NCBI GenBank assembly: GCA_963920705.1
Contig: OY987233.1
Location: 7,120,001 to 7,184,000 of the forward strand
DNA length: 64,000 nt
DNA from: Odiellus spinosus
Lineage: Eukaryota > Arthropoda > Arachnida > Opiliones > Phalangiidae
Reading direction: 5' to 3'
Positions 10,546 to 21,328 of the stretch are shown here, one piece after another. Each line of letters opens with the position of its first letter. Position 1 is the first letter of the stretch. The notes under the pieces are model-generated. The model worked only from the letters and a program-made list of their open reading frames with translations, was not told where the DNA came from and did not search any database. Both the position numbers and the translations under genes were made by a program.

Positions 10546-10876
10546 TTAACAAAAAATGATTTTTTATCGATTCCTTATCGTTTAAATAGGCCTAATCCAC
10601 CAGTAAAAAAAATAACAAACCACTATTAAACTAGAAATAAATTTAAAACTTACCCGGAAAATTGGCTTAGCTGAATTCATGGAGATCCTGAATTTATTCG
10701 CATTGTTGTGTCAGCAACCATTACGAAAATGTCCGTCGTTAAGGCGAGATCTCCATGAGACTTCCAATAACATTCGATTGATATCTGACCAATCAATGCG
10801 AAGAAATTCAGGTGATCTCTATGAATCCAGCTAAGCCTTTTTCAGATCGTTAAGTTTTAAATTTATTTCTAGTTTA
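10546..10876. mobile_element. MITE-A copy, right end truncated
   Basis: The left end reads GAAGAATGGTACTTAACAAA, the diverged form shared with the 4889-5295 copy. The right arm stops at TAGTTTAAAATTTGTTTC and passes directly into a MITE-B fragment. Confidence 0.8.
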
Positions 10877-11088
10877 AAATTTGTTTCGCATAATCTTTAT
10901 AAATCGATTTATCGTAGCTTCATCTATCGGTTGTTGAGACCGAATCAGTATGCAACTGGTTCCCGAAGCAGTTTCGAGAAATCGAATAAAATGAATTCGA
11001 GAAAAGACGGTTTCCCGTTCACATGACTCCAGCGAAACGTTTTCAAACGTTTTAAATCGATTCCAAGGTCTAGTATGAACGCGGCTTA
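10877..11088. mobile_element. MITE-B fragment, inverse orientation
   Basis: Starts inside the family at GCATAATCTTTATAAATC and runs to CTAGTATGAACGCGGCTTA. The first third is missing. Confidence 0.75.
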
Positions 11089-11261
11089 ATAGTGCTTAAA
11101 TCGATATGTCGCGCTGTTCCGTCATTACAGTTTCGGTACATAAACTTACTACAACATTAATACACAAAGTAAATGTGCTAAACCACTCCCACAATTCGAA
11201 GTGGAACACCCTTTATTTACTGAATAAAAACAAGAAAAAAAAGTCATTGTATTCACTTTAT

Positions 11262-11553
11262 GTGGCATACTAGGCTTGGAATCGATTTAAACCATTTCAT
11301 AACGTTTCCCTAGAGTCGTGTGAACGGAAAAGCGTCTTTTCTCGAATCGATTTGATTCGATTTCTAGAAACTGCTTCGGAAACAATTTTCATACCGATTC
11401 GGTTTAAACAACCGATAGATGAAGCTACGATAATCGATTTATAATGATAATGCGTGAACGCGTGACGCTTAAAACGATTCCTGGCGATTTGAATATCGGT
11501 TTAATTTTACCGTTTCAAATCGATTAGGAAATGCTAGTGTGACCGTAGCTCTA
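11262..11553. mobile_element. MITE-B copy
   Basis: Nearly full length, from GCATACTAGGCTTGGAATCG to GAAATGCTAGTGTGACCGTA. Confidence 0.85.
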
Positions 11554-11811
11554 ATGAAATAAAATCTACCGAACATGACGCTTTTGATCCTTTTACACTC
11601 AGATTATTCGACTAAAGTTTCTTGTCGTTTTACTATATTTTCAAAAGTAAGAGCGGGCCCATAAAACTTATTTTAGGATTTGTGGGCCCCCAAGATTTTG
11701 GGGCCCGATGAACAGCCATGACCCACTTCATTTAATACAGGTTCTAAACAAAACAACGTTGCGGGATACATTTCATATAAAACTAGTTTATTTGGATAGT
11801 ATACACACTGT

Positions 11812-12426
11812 TTAAAGGGAGACTGAAGGAAATCGTGTGTAATATGGAATAAAACTTAATTTTTAGATTCCTTTGACCATAAAATATGTTATTTAGTACA
11901 AAAAAAGGATCTAAAATTGTTAAATTGTGAAAAACGGTAATTAATTACTTTTAAACCTCGAACTTTCAAATCGACCAATCATTTTGAATCCTGCTCGAAG
12001 AGAAAGGGATACGAGCCAATCAAATCTGTTCTTTTTATTCCAATAATATACACAAGCTGCAAGCTCCAAAAAGGTGGCGCCACATTTCCCATAAAAATTT
12101 ATACCAATTAAGGCAAAAGTATGTTTTTCGGAACCCCGTTGGAGACTGTGGCTCCATCTAACAAAACACATAAGATTTTCCTAAACTAAAATTCTGATTG
12201 CCTGGTATCCCCTTTTTATAAATGGAACAAAATGGTGTATGATTTAAATAAGTCTAGGTAGGGAGGTAAAATGCAGACTTTAAACCTTAATTTTGGAGTA
12301 ATTAAACGGAGTAAAAAAGATTTCTCTTAAGGACAGGACTTTCATTACTGTATTATTATTTAACTACTGTATTATTATTTAATCAACAAAATACGACTTT
12401 CGATTTTTCCTTCAGACTCTCTTTAA
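11812..12426. mobile_element. MITE-I, 615 bp with TTAA-AGGGAGACTG ends
   Basis: TTAAAGGGAGACTGAAGG at the left is matched by CCTTCAGACTCTCTTTAA at the right. TTAA flanks and AG-starting termini resemble MITE-A, D and H. A 76-codon reverse-strand frame inside (11941-12171) looks accidental. Confidence 0.65.
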
Positions 12427-12744
12427 CTACATTTCCATTTGTATAGTTTAGTGTTTGCTATATCAGGCTCTCCACAATTTAACGTATTAATTAAAGGGAT
12501 ACTAGGCTCTGAATACAAGATATATTTAAATGATTTGGACTGTTATACCTCTTCAGGCGAGGAGTAATTAGTTGGTTTATTCAGATTTAACCTTCTCAGT
12601 TATATAAACCACGCTTAATTGTGATTAAACCTTGATTAAATATAACTAAACCGGGTAATTACGCCGCGCACGTTATCAAAACTTGAGGTTTCGGGGCAAT
12701 TCGTGGTTAGTTTCCAAACTAGGGCTCGCTTTGAAATGGCGCGC
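12427..12744. other. Spacer, nothing recognised
   Basis: No exon-like frame. One AATTAAAGGGATACTAGGC motif near 12490 may be the end of a further TTAA-type element, but I could not find its partner. Confidence 0.35.
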
Positions 12745-13170
12745 TTAAAGTGATGCTGTCATGGATTTTTCATGAACATGGAAATTGAGTAGCATATTCG
12801 GAAAGATCGTTAAAAAACGATTCAAAATATATATACATATGTCAATTGAACAAAATTACCGAGACAGTAAAAATTCATATTTTATAATCGCCATTTTCAA
12901 AATTTATAAAATAAAAATTCCCCGCAATACTACGTCATCACTATGGTGGCGTTATTTCCCTATTGTATAGAGCTTCATACAGTTAATTCTTGTCGCGTTC
13001 TGGCACCAGTGATAAGGTCGCTTTCGCGCCCTTTTTTCGCAAAAATTCAAACACCTTTCGTTTTAAAATTGTCGTTAATTACGTTCCAGAAATAAACTGT
13101 ATTTCCATTTATGAAGGAAAAATAATTACCTTTATATATTTTGACATTTTCATTTTGAAATTCAATAGCT
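12745..13170. mobile_element. MITE-D copy
   Basis: Starts TTAAAGTGATGCTGTCATGG. Contains TACTACGTCATCACTATGG and CACCAGTGATAAGGTCGC. The right end is lost after the TTTTGACATTTTCATTTTG block. Confidence 0.8.
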
Positions 13171-13614
13171 GTTGAAGGCTGAAGTATTAATATGATTGGT
13201 CTAAATTTAGCCTTCGCTAAAAATCAAACCTAACACAACTTCAAAATTTTGATTAAGTACTAAAATGTAGCACTCAAAATTGTGGAAATATTATTTTATA
13301 CATAATTTTAATTCGAAGATTCATTTTATAAATAACTTCTCACAATCTAGTGTCCCTTTCTTTAAAAGAAAAACGCGAAAATATCATTTCGTCGTAAGCG
13401 AGCTCAACATCGACTTATATTCAAACACATATCACATTATACTTGGAGTGTATCTAATGTTGATTTTTGTACTTTCCTGTTGTTTATAGATTTTACACAC
13501 ACGGTAGAGGTTTATTTAAATTAATCCATGATAATGCGGGTCAGTGAAATGTCATTTCTACAGTTCTACTACACCTATATTCATTATTGAGCGATATATC
13601 TATCATTTGGGTAA
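13171..13614. other. Spacer, nothing recognised
   Basis: AT-rich DNA. The forward frame at 13280-13489 has no family resemblance and no splice context. Confidence 0.35.
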
Positions 13615-14021
13615 GATCTTCACTAAAGGGAGAATGCAACCTAACAACAAGTGATTTTTTATCGATTCCTTATCGTTTAAATAGGCCTAATTTATCAGTA
13701 AAGAAAATTACAAACAAATATTACACTAGAAATAAATTTAAAATTTACCCGGAAAATAGGCTTAGCCTATTTCCTCGTATATAAGGTCTAGCGACCAATC
13801 GAACGCGATTGTAAGTCTCGTGGAGATCTCGCGTGAACGACGGACCTTCGCTTATTGGTCCATAGATCTTACACGGAGGCAATTCAGGATCTCCATGAAA
13901 CCCGCTAAGCCTATTTTCCGTTTAAGTTTGAAATTGATTTCTAGTTTAATATTGGTTTTTAGTTTTTTTACTGATGGATTAGGCATATTTAAACGATAAG
14001 GTTGAATTCTCCCTTTAATGA
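13615..14021. mobile_element. MITE-A copy
   Basis: Full length with AAAGGGAGAATGCAACCTAA at the left and GAATTCTCCCTTTAA at the right. Confidence 0.9.
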
Positions 14022-14317
14022 TGTCATTAGTGGATAAGTCAAAATTTCAAAAATATTTTCCTATGTTTCTTACAACCCTTGTCATTATGAACATCAATAT
14101 AATACGTTACACATTTGATTGGATGTATATTGGATACGTGTGGTATTGTTCAATTGTACTTTAACGATTGTAAAAAAAAAAAAAGGCAGCGTCATTAATC
14201 CTCCCCGAAAGGGGTTTAGACTGGTAGTTATTTTCATACTGACAATTTCCAGTGTTTAATGGTTGTTTCTGAGTTCCGATAAATTCTTATTCTGCCATAA
14301 ATAAAACATCTACCTTA

Positions 14318-14514
14318 AAGGGAAACTTGGAGCTAAAAATGGAACGGCTTTTGAATTCATTTTCAAAACCACCGGATGCCAAAAACATATTCGAGAATTT
14401 TCAAGCAATTATTAGACCGATTTTGGTGTTTAAATGAATTTCTAAAGATTGGTAAAGTTTGAACAAAAGTAAACATGAATTCAGGCCATTTTTTAGCTTC
14501 AAGTTCCCCTTTAA
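14318..14514. mobile_element. MITE-H copy
   Basis: About 197 bp from TTAAAGGGAAACTTGGAGCT to GCTTCAAGTTCCCCTTTAA. The ends are inverted repeats with TTAA flanks. The interior holds GATTTTGGTGTTTAAATGAA and GATTGGTAAAGTTTG. Confidence 0.8.
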
Positions 14515-14816
14515 TTGAAGAATTCGAAATTGAAGATGAACTTGCAAGGGCATCGCGCCATTGGGGTAGACTCTTTACGCGCCGATCTGTTAAGAGATGT
14601 CGCTATCGTAGTTCATATTCTGATTGGCTAATCTATGACGGGAGAGACAAACTAGGCGGTAACCCCTCCCGTCGCGCTTCGAGACTCGACGCGTTTCCCG
14701 TAGCAACGGGTGTAAGGTACGAGAGCGAGAGATAGAGAGGGGCAGGCGCGCCATCTATAGTGATAATTCATAATTATATTGGTACTCCAATGGCCGTAGC
14801 CCCTGGAAGTTGGTTT
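14515..14816. promoter_or_regulatory. GC-rich stretch upstream of ionotropic receptor gene
   Basis: Unusually GC- and CpG-rich for this window (GTCGCGCTTCGAGACTCGAC, GGGGCAGGCGCGCC) and directly in front of the predicted start codon. It could be a promoter or a piece of another repeat. No TATA box or initiator can be singled out. Confidence 0.3.
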
Positions 14817-14822
14817 ATGAGT

Positions 14823-17800
14823 ATGGAGTTTCGAATTCGTCAATACTTGAAAAATAAGTTTCTTATTGTTTTGTTTCAATATCTTTTAGGGGTAATTAAT
14901 ATCACAATTCCTATGGAATTCAATTCGAGTGAAAATTGCAACGACTTAACATACCTCGTCGCTATCGATGTAAAATTTAAAAAATTTCACCAATTTGAAA
15001 AGTTTAATTCATTATTTGATAATTTTCACAGCCAACTACGATAAAAGTGAACCACTTCGAAAATAAAAGCGTGATACCAATAGATAATCCTCAAGAACTC
15101 ATACCTGATTTGGAACTAGTTAGAACCATCTTCCAATCTATTAGATTTAAGTAAGACTTAATTTTTTTATGTTGCTTTTTAAATGGATAATACAAGCTAA
15201 TAAGTGTTTTCATATTAATTGCTTGTCGTTTAAATAGGCCTAATCCACAAGAAATATTAAACTAGAAATCAATTTAAAACTTACCCGAAAAATAGGCTTA
15301 GGTATATTCATGGAAATCCTGAATTTCTTCGAAAAGAAAGGTCAAAGATTAATCGAATGTTCTCAAGGAGATCTCGATTTAACGACGGGCCTTTGTTCAT
15401 TGGTTGATGACCCATCAATGCAAAGAAATTCAGGATCTCTGTGAATCCAGCTAATCCGATTTTTCGGAGAAGTTTTTACTAGTGGATTAGGCCTATTTAA
15501 ACTTGTTGTTAGGTAGAATTCTGCCTTTAAATGTCTTGATTTAAGTAGAAGAATAGTAAAGAAATAAAAATTGAACTCGCTTTAAAGATACAGATTCGTG
15601 GTTGCCGCAGATGGACAATATGGCGTTTGCGATAATGTAAATTGTACTGGAATGGTTGGAATGCTCGTTGAAAAGGCCAGTATATATTTAGAATTTATTC
15701 TGAGTCGCGAATTAAAATTAAAATTGTCTAATCATGTCAAAATATTATTTCTTCAGGAAGCTCATATAGCGGTTAACTTAGCAGCGACTCCTATGAGAGG
15801 AAGATACGTTTATTTCTCGCCGACTTACGATTTTCAAGACTTAACTTTCGTCACCAAAGCGGCTGAATTCACACAAAATGGAAATTTATTTTTCTTTCTA
15901 AAACCGTTTCCCACAAAGGTAAGACGTGGTCTACTCTTATAGAAGGAAGAAATCGCTGGTTACATTTAAATACGATTCTTTAACTTTATGGAAGCTAATT
16001 AATAATTAACTTAATATTTTTATATAAGATTAGGCAAAAGTCTATCACTTTATTCCATAAAAGTAAACAACGCCCCTAACTTAATACTGTCAGCAAAGGT
16101 CCGGGTAAATGTACCGGCAGATTCTGATTAGAGACACTCTAGCGGCCGCAGTCGTCGTGTAAATAGTGAAACAAGGAAGCGCCACTCTTTGGAGAAATTA
16201 CGGAGTTGGGAGGGAAGACAATATACTGTAGTGAAGCGCGGCCAGCATAAACGCTTTGGGTCCTTTCGACCGAATTACCATTCGACCGAACCCAATCCCA
16301 TTCGACCGAAAAACCCGCGCTTTGGCGGTTTTTGAAATTTTTGGGGTATTTCCAAGGTATAACCTAACCTAACCTAACCTTTCAAATAAATATTATTTAA
16401 AACTGCATTATTGTACTTTTTTTTACTACCGTTTACGTACGAAGAACCTAGCTTAACAAAAGTTCCATTCAACGTATTACATATATAATTATGCGTATGC
16501 TTCTATTCGATTGAATTAAATTTTTGAATTTATTAGCCAATTCGGTCGAATGGGAAGAAACCTTTTTCCCAGCCCAATGGGCTAGAAATTGCAGCAATTC
16601 GGCCGAATGGGATTTCGTTCATATGGGAATTCGGTCGAAAGAGCATATACCGCATAAACCCCGTCCCTCTCTCCTGACTCAAAATATCAAGGACGAGTTC
16701 AAATTACACGAGCCAGACAGGGGTGATGACCTTTTTGGCTATTTTTAAGTGATGATCTATGACGTAAAACTATACCTTTGCTGATAGTATTAAGCTACGG
16801 GGCGTTGTTTACTTTTATGGAATAATGTGATAGACTTTTGGATTAGAAAATTAGTCTCGTCTTAAAGAGTTCATTGATCTCTTAATCTTTATAATAAAAC
16901 TTTTTTTTATTTTAGATATGGATTATATTGTCAATTCTCGCGTGTATCTACGTAATTAGTATTTTAGTCGTTTACTTCAATCCAAAATGGGCTTCCAATT
17001 TTTCAATCCCAACTTACAGTCTAGCTCCAGCGTGTAAGAAAAATTTGTGCATTTGAATATTAGGAACGTATCCAAGCAAATATAAAATTGATTTGTTATC
17101 GATTCCTTATCGTTTAAATCATGTTTAAATAGACCTAATCCAGAAGTAAAAAAAAAAAAAAAAAAAATACAAACAAATATTTAACTGGAAATAAAACTAA
17201 ACCTGGAAATAGGCTTAGCTGGATTCATTGCGATCCTGAATTTCTTCGGATTGATGAGTCAGCGATAAATCGAATGTAATTAGAAGTATCATGGAGATCT
17301 CGCCTTAACGACGAGCCCTAACTCATTGGTCAATGACCCTTCAATGCGAAGAAATTCAGGATCTCCATGAATCCAGCTAAGCATATTTCCAGGTTTAAAT
17401 TTATTTCCAGTTTAATATTTATTTGAAATTATTTTTACTGGTGTATTAGACCTATTTAAACGATAAGGAATCGATAAAAAACCACTTGTTGTTAGGTTGC
17501 AGTCTCCCTTTAAAGCCCTTGTATATTTGTTAGATGATAATATAATTCATTATTTAGGCACACCCAACGCGTCTGATATTACCCGAACCCAACTGATCGT
17601 TTTAATGATTGCGTTCATCGCTTCCGGTTATTTGGAGAAGATATACGGATGTTATATGACGTCATCGGCCAGTTGGAAGCCAAAATCAATCGTTATTAAT
17701 ACCGTCGAAGATATCGCCAATGCTGTCAAGAACAGGGGATATTCCATAGATTTTATTAGTGGTTCTTCGTCGCAAGAGGTCATGATAGTAAGAAAAAACA

Positions 17801-19763
17801 TCAAGATAATTTATTTATTTGATTCAAATGACTTGGTCTAGCTGAATTAAAATTAAATAAGCTACGGTCACACTAGCATTTCTTAATCGATTTGAAACGG
17901 TAAAATAAAACCGATATTCAAATCGCCAGTTATCGTTTTGAGCGTCACGTGTTCACGCATTATCTTTATAAATCGATTTATAGTAGCTTTATCTACCGGT
18001 TGTTGAAACCGAATCGGTATGAAACTTGTTCCCGAAGCAGTTTCGTGAAATCGAATCAAATCGATTCGAGAAAGGACGGTTTCCCATTCATACGACTCTA
18101 GCGAAACGTTTTGAAACGGTTTAAATCGATTCCAAGGCCTAGTATGAACGCGGCTTTAGTCATTTTGAAAACATGTTTCCTGGTCCCCTTATCCATTATT
18201 TTTGAGAATGGCTTGATTCTAGCGACTGCGTGAATTTAGTTATCAAATACAGAATTTAATATTGAATTTTTCAGAAATCAACGACTCCAGATATAACAAT
18301 TTTAGTCAATCATATGAGAATGAATGGATTTCATGGTGTCGAATCGTACGAGGCTGGTTTAAAACGAGTTTTGCGTCAAAACTTCGCCTTGGTCGCGGGT
18401 CGGGCCTACATAAGATTAAATATACATAATCTGGGACTAAATCCCAACGATTTTCATCTGGCAAGCGAAGGTATTTACCCTGACAATAGCGTCGTCGCAT
18501 ACACTCCAAATTTGCCATGTCGGGAAAACTTTGACCAAGCGTAAGTATTTATGTTCTTCCATTTAATCTGATGCTGACAAAACATTTTAATGAAAACCAA
18601 ATTGAATTGGTGTAGCATTTTCCGAAATATCGTTAAAAAAAACCGATTCAATATGCAGATTATGAAAATAAATTCAAAATAGAGCTCGGAATTCGTATTC
18701 TTTTGTTAATTGAATAAGATCATCGTGAATGTCAAGCAGATATTATCCGTTCGCGAAAAACATATATATTTCTTATTAGAGTTAATTACGTATCCGTATG
18801 TAAGTCAAACTTTTTATTCGTACTCATTGTTTAAGGAAATTGATACGTTATACGAGTTATTCATTCGCCGATAAGAAAGATTTGAAACTCGAGTTTCTTC
18901 CCCGATTTTAACCCAAATTGAGATCTCGAAGCTAGAATGTAGTAATTTAGTCGCCGTTCCTTTCAATTTAGATTAAAATATAATTATTATATTTCATTCT
19001 ACACGAATTTCGAGAAACGTCGTATTTTTATCTTCGCGTTATCCGTCCGAATAAACGCGTAATTTGTTTATTAATCGAGCTTAAAATTGTATCTTCGGAT
19101 AATTCGTATCCATTTGATACGCGTCTGTTAATATAATTTGTGGTTTTATATTGAACAAACAATTTATCCGAGATTAAAGTATCTGAAAAATAAAAGCCTA
19201 GTTATAAATGAATATCATTATCCGATTCCGAGCTCTACATTCCATTTTTTTCTCATAGTTTCCCTTTAAAATATAAAATATTGTGTCAGTATCACTTTAA
19301 AGAAACAGTTTTAGTGGAGAAAATTATTCTTATATTGTATTCTAACAGAATACTACAAATTCTGGCATCAGGATTATTTACAAAATGGAAATTAACTCAA
19401 GAACAAAATATGCGTAGAAAAGTTACACCATCAATGGATATGAACAGTAATAGTTACATCGTGTATGAAGATTTCGAAGAACTCATAACTGTACTTATGG
19501 TTGCGTATTTAATATTTGGGGTAATATGCGTAATAGAACGTTTTGCTCATCAAAAATTGGAAAAGGATCACAAAATATTATTTCGGAAAATATCTCATGC
19601 ACGGGCAGTTAGTGAAACTGTTAGTTCAAAGAAACCTTGGATTAAGGCACCACCAAATATTATTTGTAGAATTCAAGAAAGTTTAACCACAAAAAATATT
19701 AACAGCAACAATCAAAATATCATACGGAAACTCAAAATTAATACCACGGACTCACAGCGTTAA
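14823..19763 (+). CDS. Ionotropic receptor (iGluR-like), 8 exons, 526 aa
   Basis: Exons: 14823-14969, 15032-15150, 15594-15679, 15761-15918, 16916-17033, 17516-17787, 18275-18540 and 19349-19763. All have GT-AG sites with matching phases. The N-terminus MEFRIRQYLKNKFLIVLFQ looks like a signal peptide (an ATG two codons upstream is also possible). Ligand-binding half S1 includes FKFVVAADGQYGV (about 88-100) and IAVNLAATPMRGRYVYFSP, with an Arg near 130 where iGluRs bind the alpha-carboxylate. M1 is about 171-191. The pore segment SLVYLLDDNIIHYLG lacks the usual glutamine-rich filter. M3 is about 235-257, S2 ends ILQILASGLFTKW, and M4 is about 434-453. The long amino-terminal domain of iGluRs is absent, as in divergent IRs. 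It is probably a chemosensory cation channel; the ligand cannot be predicted. Introns hold MITE-A, C, B and E copies. Confidence 0.85.
15198..15530. mobile_element. MITE-A copy in receptor intron 2
   Basis: Left end eroded (starts near TTAATTGCTTGTCGTTTAAA). Right end AGAATTCTGCCTTTAA is clear. Part of the right arm is deleted. Confidence 0.75.
16253..16651. mobile_element. 399-bp nested MITE with GACCGAA motifs, 8-bp TSD
   Basis: Flanked by GCATAAAC at 16245-16252 and 16652-16659, an exact 8-bp duplication. The ends carry CTTTCGACCGAATT and its inverse AATTCGGTCGAAAG, with more CGACCGAA copies inside. An 8-bp duplication fits hAT-like elements. It is younger than the MITE-C it interrupts. 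Confidence 0.8.
16359..16380. repeat. Short (CCTAA)n telomere-type run
   Basis: About four CCTAA units inside the nested MITE. TTAGG/CCTAA is the common arthropod telomere repeat. A second such run in the opposite orientation is at 38608-38633. Confidence 0.75.
17090..17513. mobile_element. MITE-A copy whose end meets a receptor exon
   Basis: Full palindrome, ending TCTCCCTTTAA at 17513. The next two bases, AG, are the predicted acceptor of receptor exon 6, so the element's pyrimidine-rich terminus lies in the splice-acceptor region. Confidence 0.85.
17858..18155. mobile_element. MITE-B copy in receptor intron 6
   Basis: Inverse orientation, complete from GCTACGGTCACACTAGCATT to GTATGAACGCGGCTTTA. 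Confidence 0.9.
18683..19237. mobile_element. MITE-E copy in receptor intron 7
   Basis: Complete from GAGCTCGGAATTCGTATTC to ATTCCGAGCTC, flanked by TA on both sides. Confidence 0.85.
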
Positions 19764-19821
19764 AGAACACATTTCATAAAATGTTGGGTTGTTGATTATG
19801 CCTATCTATAATTTGTAAAAT

Positions 19822-20190
19822 CAAAAGCCTATCACTTTATTCTATAAAAGTAAGCAACGCCCGGTAGCTTGTAAATGTACAAGCAGATTCTGATTCGAGA
19901 CACTCTAGCGGCCGCAGTCGCCGTGTAAATAGTGAACTCAGGAAGCGACATCTTTGGAGACATTCCGGCGTTGGGGGAAGACAATATAGCCAAGCGCGGC
20001 CCGCCTAAATTCCGTCCCTCTCTTCCGACTCAAAATATCGAGGAAGAGTCGAAATTACTCGAGATAGACAGGGGTGATGACGTTTTTGGCTATTTTTAAG
20101 TGATGGGCTATGACATTTACTTCGACCTTTGTTGATAGTATTAAGCTACGGGGCGTTATTTACTTTTATGGAATAAAGTGATGGACTTAT
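19822..20190. mobile_element. MITE-C copy downstream of receptor gene
   Basis: From CAAAAGCCTATCACTTTATT to AAAGTGATGGACTTATG. It lies between the last receptor exon and a duplicate of that exon's end. Confidence 0.85.
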
Positions 20191-20300
20191 GATAAAATTT
20201 ACAAAATTCAATTTAACCACCAGACAATATCAACAGCAACAACAAAAATATCAAACGTAAACTCGAAAAAATTACTGTCACGGACTCACAGCGTATGTAA
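20187..20300 (+). pseudogene. Duplicated 3' end of receptor last exon
   Basis: Matches 19657-19763: AAAATTCAATTTAACCAC, ATCAACAGCAACAACAAAAA and CACGGACTCACAGCGT recur with substitutions. The TAA used as receptor stop is altered in this copy. The similarity continues past the stop (GTTGTTGATTAT against GTTGTTGATTGT), so this is a small tandem DNA duplication separated by the MITE-C, not a retrocopy. No function is expected. Confidence 0.7.
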
Positions 20301-20414
20301 AGAATAAAATTTGAATATGGACAAAAAAAAAAAAAAAAAAAAATTGAATCCATAAATGGTTGAGTTGTTGATTGTTCGCTAATTTCTGACTTACAAAACA
20401 CTGGCCCGAGATAG

Positions 20415-20935
20415 AGCTCGGAATTCGTATAGCGTTTGTTAATTGAATATGATCATCGTGAATGTCAATCAAATAATATCATTTCGCGAAAAAACAAATT
20501 CAGTTTATTGTTAACGTATCTGAATGTAATAGGCAAACTTTTTATTCGTACTCATTGTTATAGGAAATTGATACGAGTTATTCATTCGCCGATAAGAAAC
20601 ATTTCAAACTAGAGTTTCTTTAACCCAAATTGAGATTTCGAAGCTAGAATGTAGTAATTTAGTCGCTGTTCCTTTCAATTTAAATTAAAAAATATTATTA
20701 TATTTCATTCTACACGGATTTCGAGAAACGTCGTATTTTTATCTTTGCCATAACCATTTGAATAAATGCGTAATTTGTTTATTAATCGAGCTTCGGATAA
20801 TTCATATCCATTTGATACGCGTCTGTTTATATAATTTCTGGTTTTATACAAACAATTTATCCGAAATTAAAATATCTGAAAAAAGGCCGAGGTATCAAAG
20901 GATATCCAAAGTTATTCATTATCCGATTCCGAGCT
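20415..20935. mobile_element. MITE-E copy
   Basis: From GAGCTCGGAATTCGTATAG to ATCCGATTCCGAGCTTA. A close relative of the 18683 copy, sharing GATTTCGAAGCTAGAATG-type blocks, with small internal deletions. Confidence 0.85.
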
Positions 20936-21328
20936 TAAGCCCGACAATTTCCAACTACCAAAAATATATAACAATAATTGCTTAGCTGGTTTGAAAAGGA
21001 GCGCGTGATCAAAAGCTTCGAGAAACATTTTTTGAGGTTTTTAAAGTAATTTGTATTTAACCATGGTTAATAATTAATGTCAAAGAACAACAAGTCTAGG
21101 TCAGCACCTCTTATGAGGAGTAAAAAACTGTTTCTTGTTATCAGGAGAAAACACCTTTACATTAATCTAACAAAACTGATAAGATACGATTCTAAATATG
21201 ACAAGTTTCGAGGAAAGAAATTTATCAGAACGTATGGGATGTACTTCAGTGTGTTATTAACAAAAAAGAACGCGATTGAAAACAAAACTAATCCTCTTAA
21301 GAGTTAAGTTAACCTTTAAGGTTTCAAA
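20936..21328. other. Upstream flank of the 21.3-kb gene
   Basis: A 76-codon forward frame at 21077-21307 (basic, MSKNNKSRSAPLMRSKK) has no family resemblance. This stretch probably holds the promoter and 5' UTR of the next gene, but no core element is distinct. Confidence 0.4.

Larger units (their letters stand above)
16037..16842. mobile_element. MITE-C copy in receptor intron 4, split by a second MITE
   Basis: Starts CAAAAGTCTATCACTTTATT and ends AATGTGATAGACTTTTG, interrupted at 16253-16651. GATTAG precedes the left end and follows the right end, which may mark a target duplication. Confidence 0.85.

Noticed and set aside
11941-12171. 76-codon reverse frame in MITE-I
   Set aside because: Confined to the repeat, no known motif.
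14475-14735. 86-codon frame before the receptor gene
   Set aside because: Begins inside MITE-H and runs into GC-rich flank. No signal peptide or receptor similarity.
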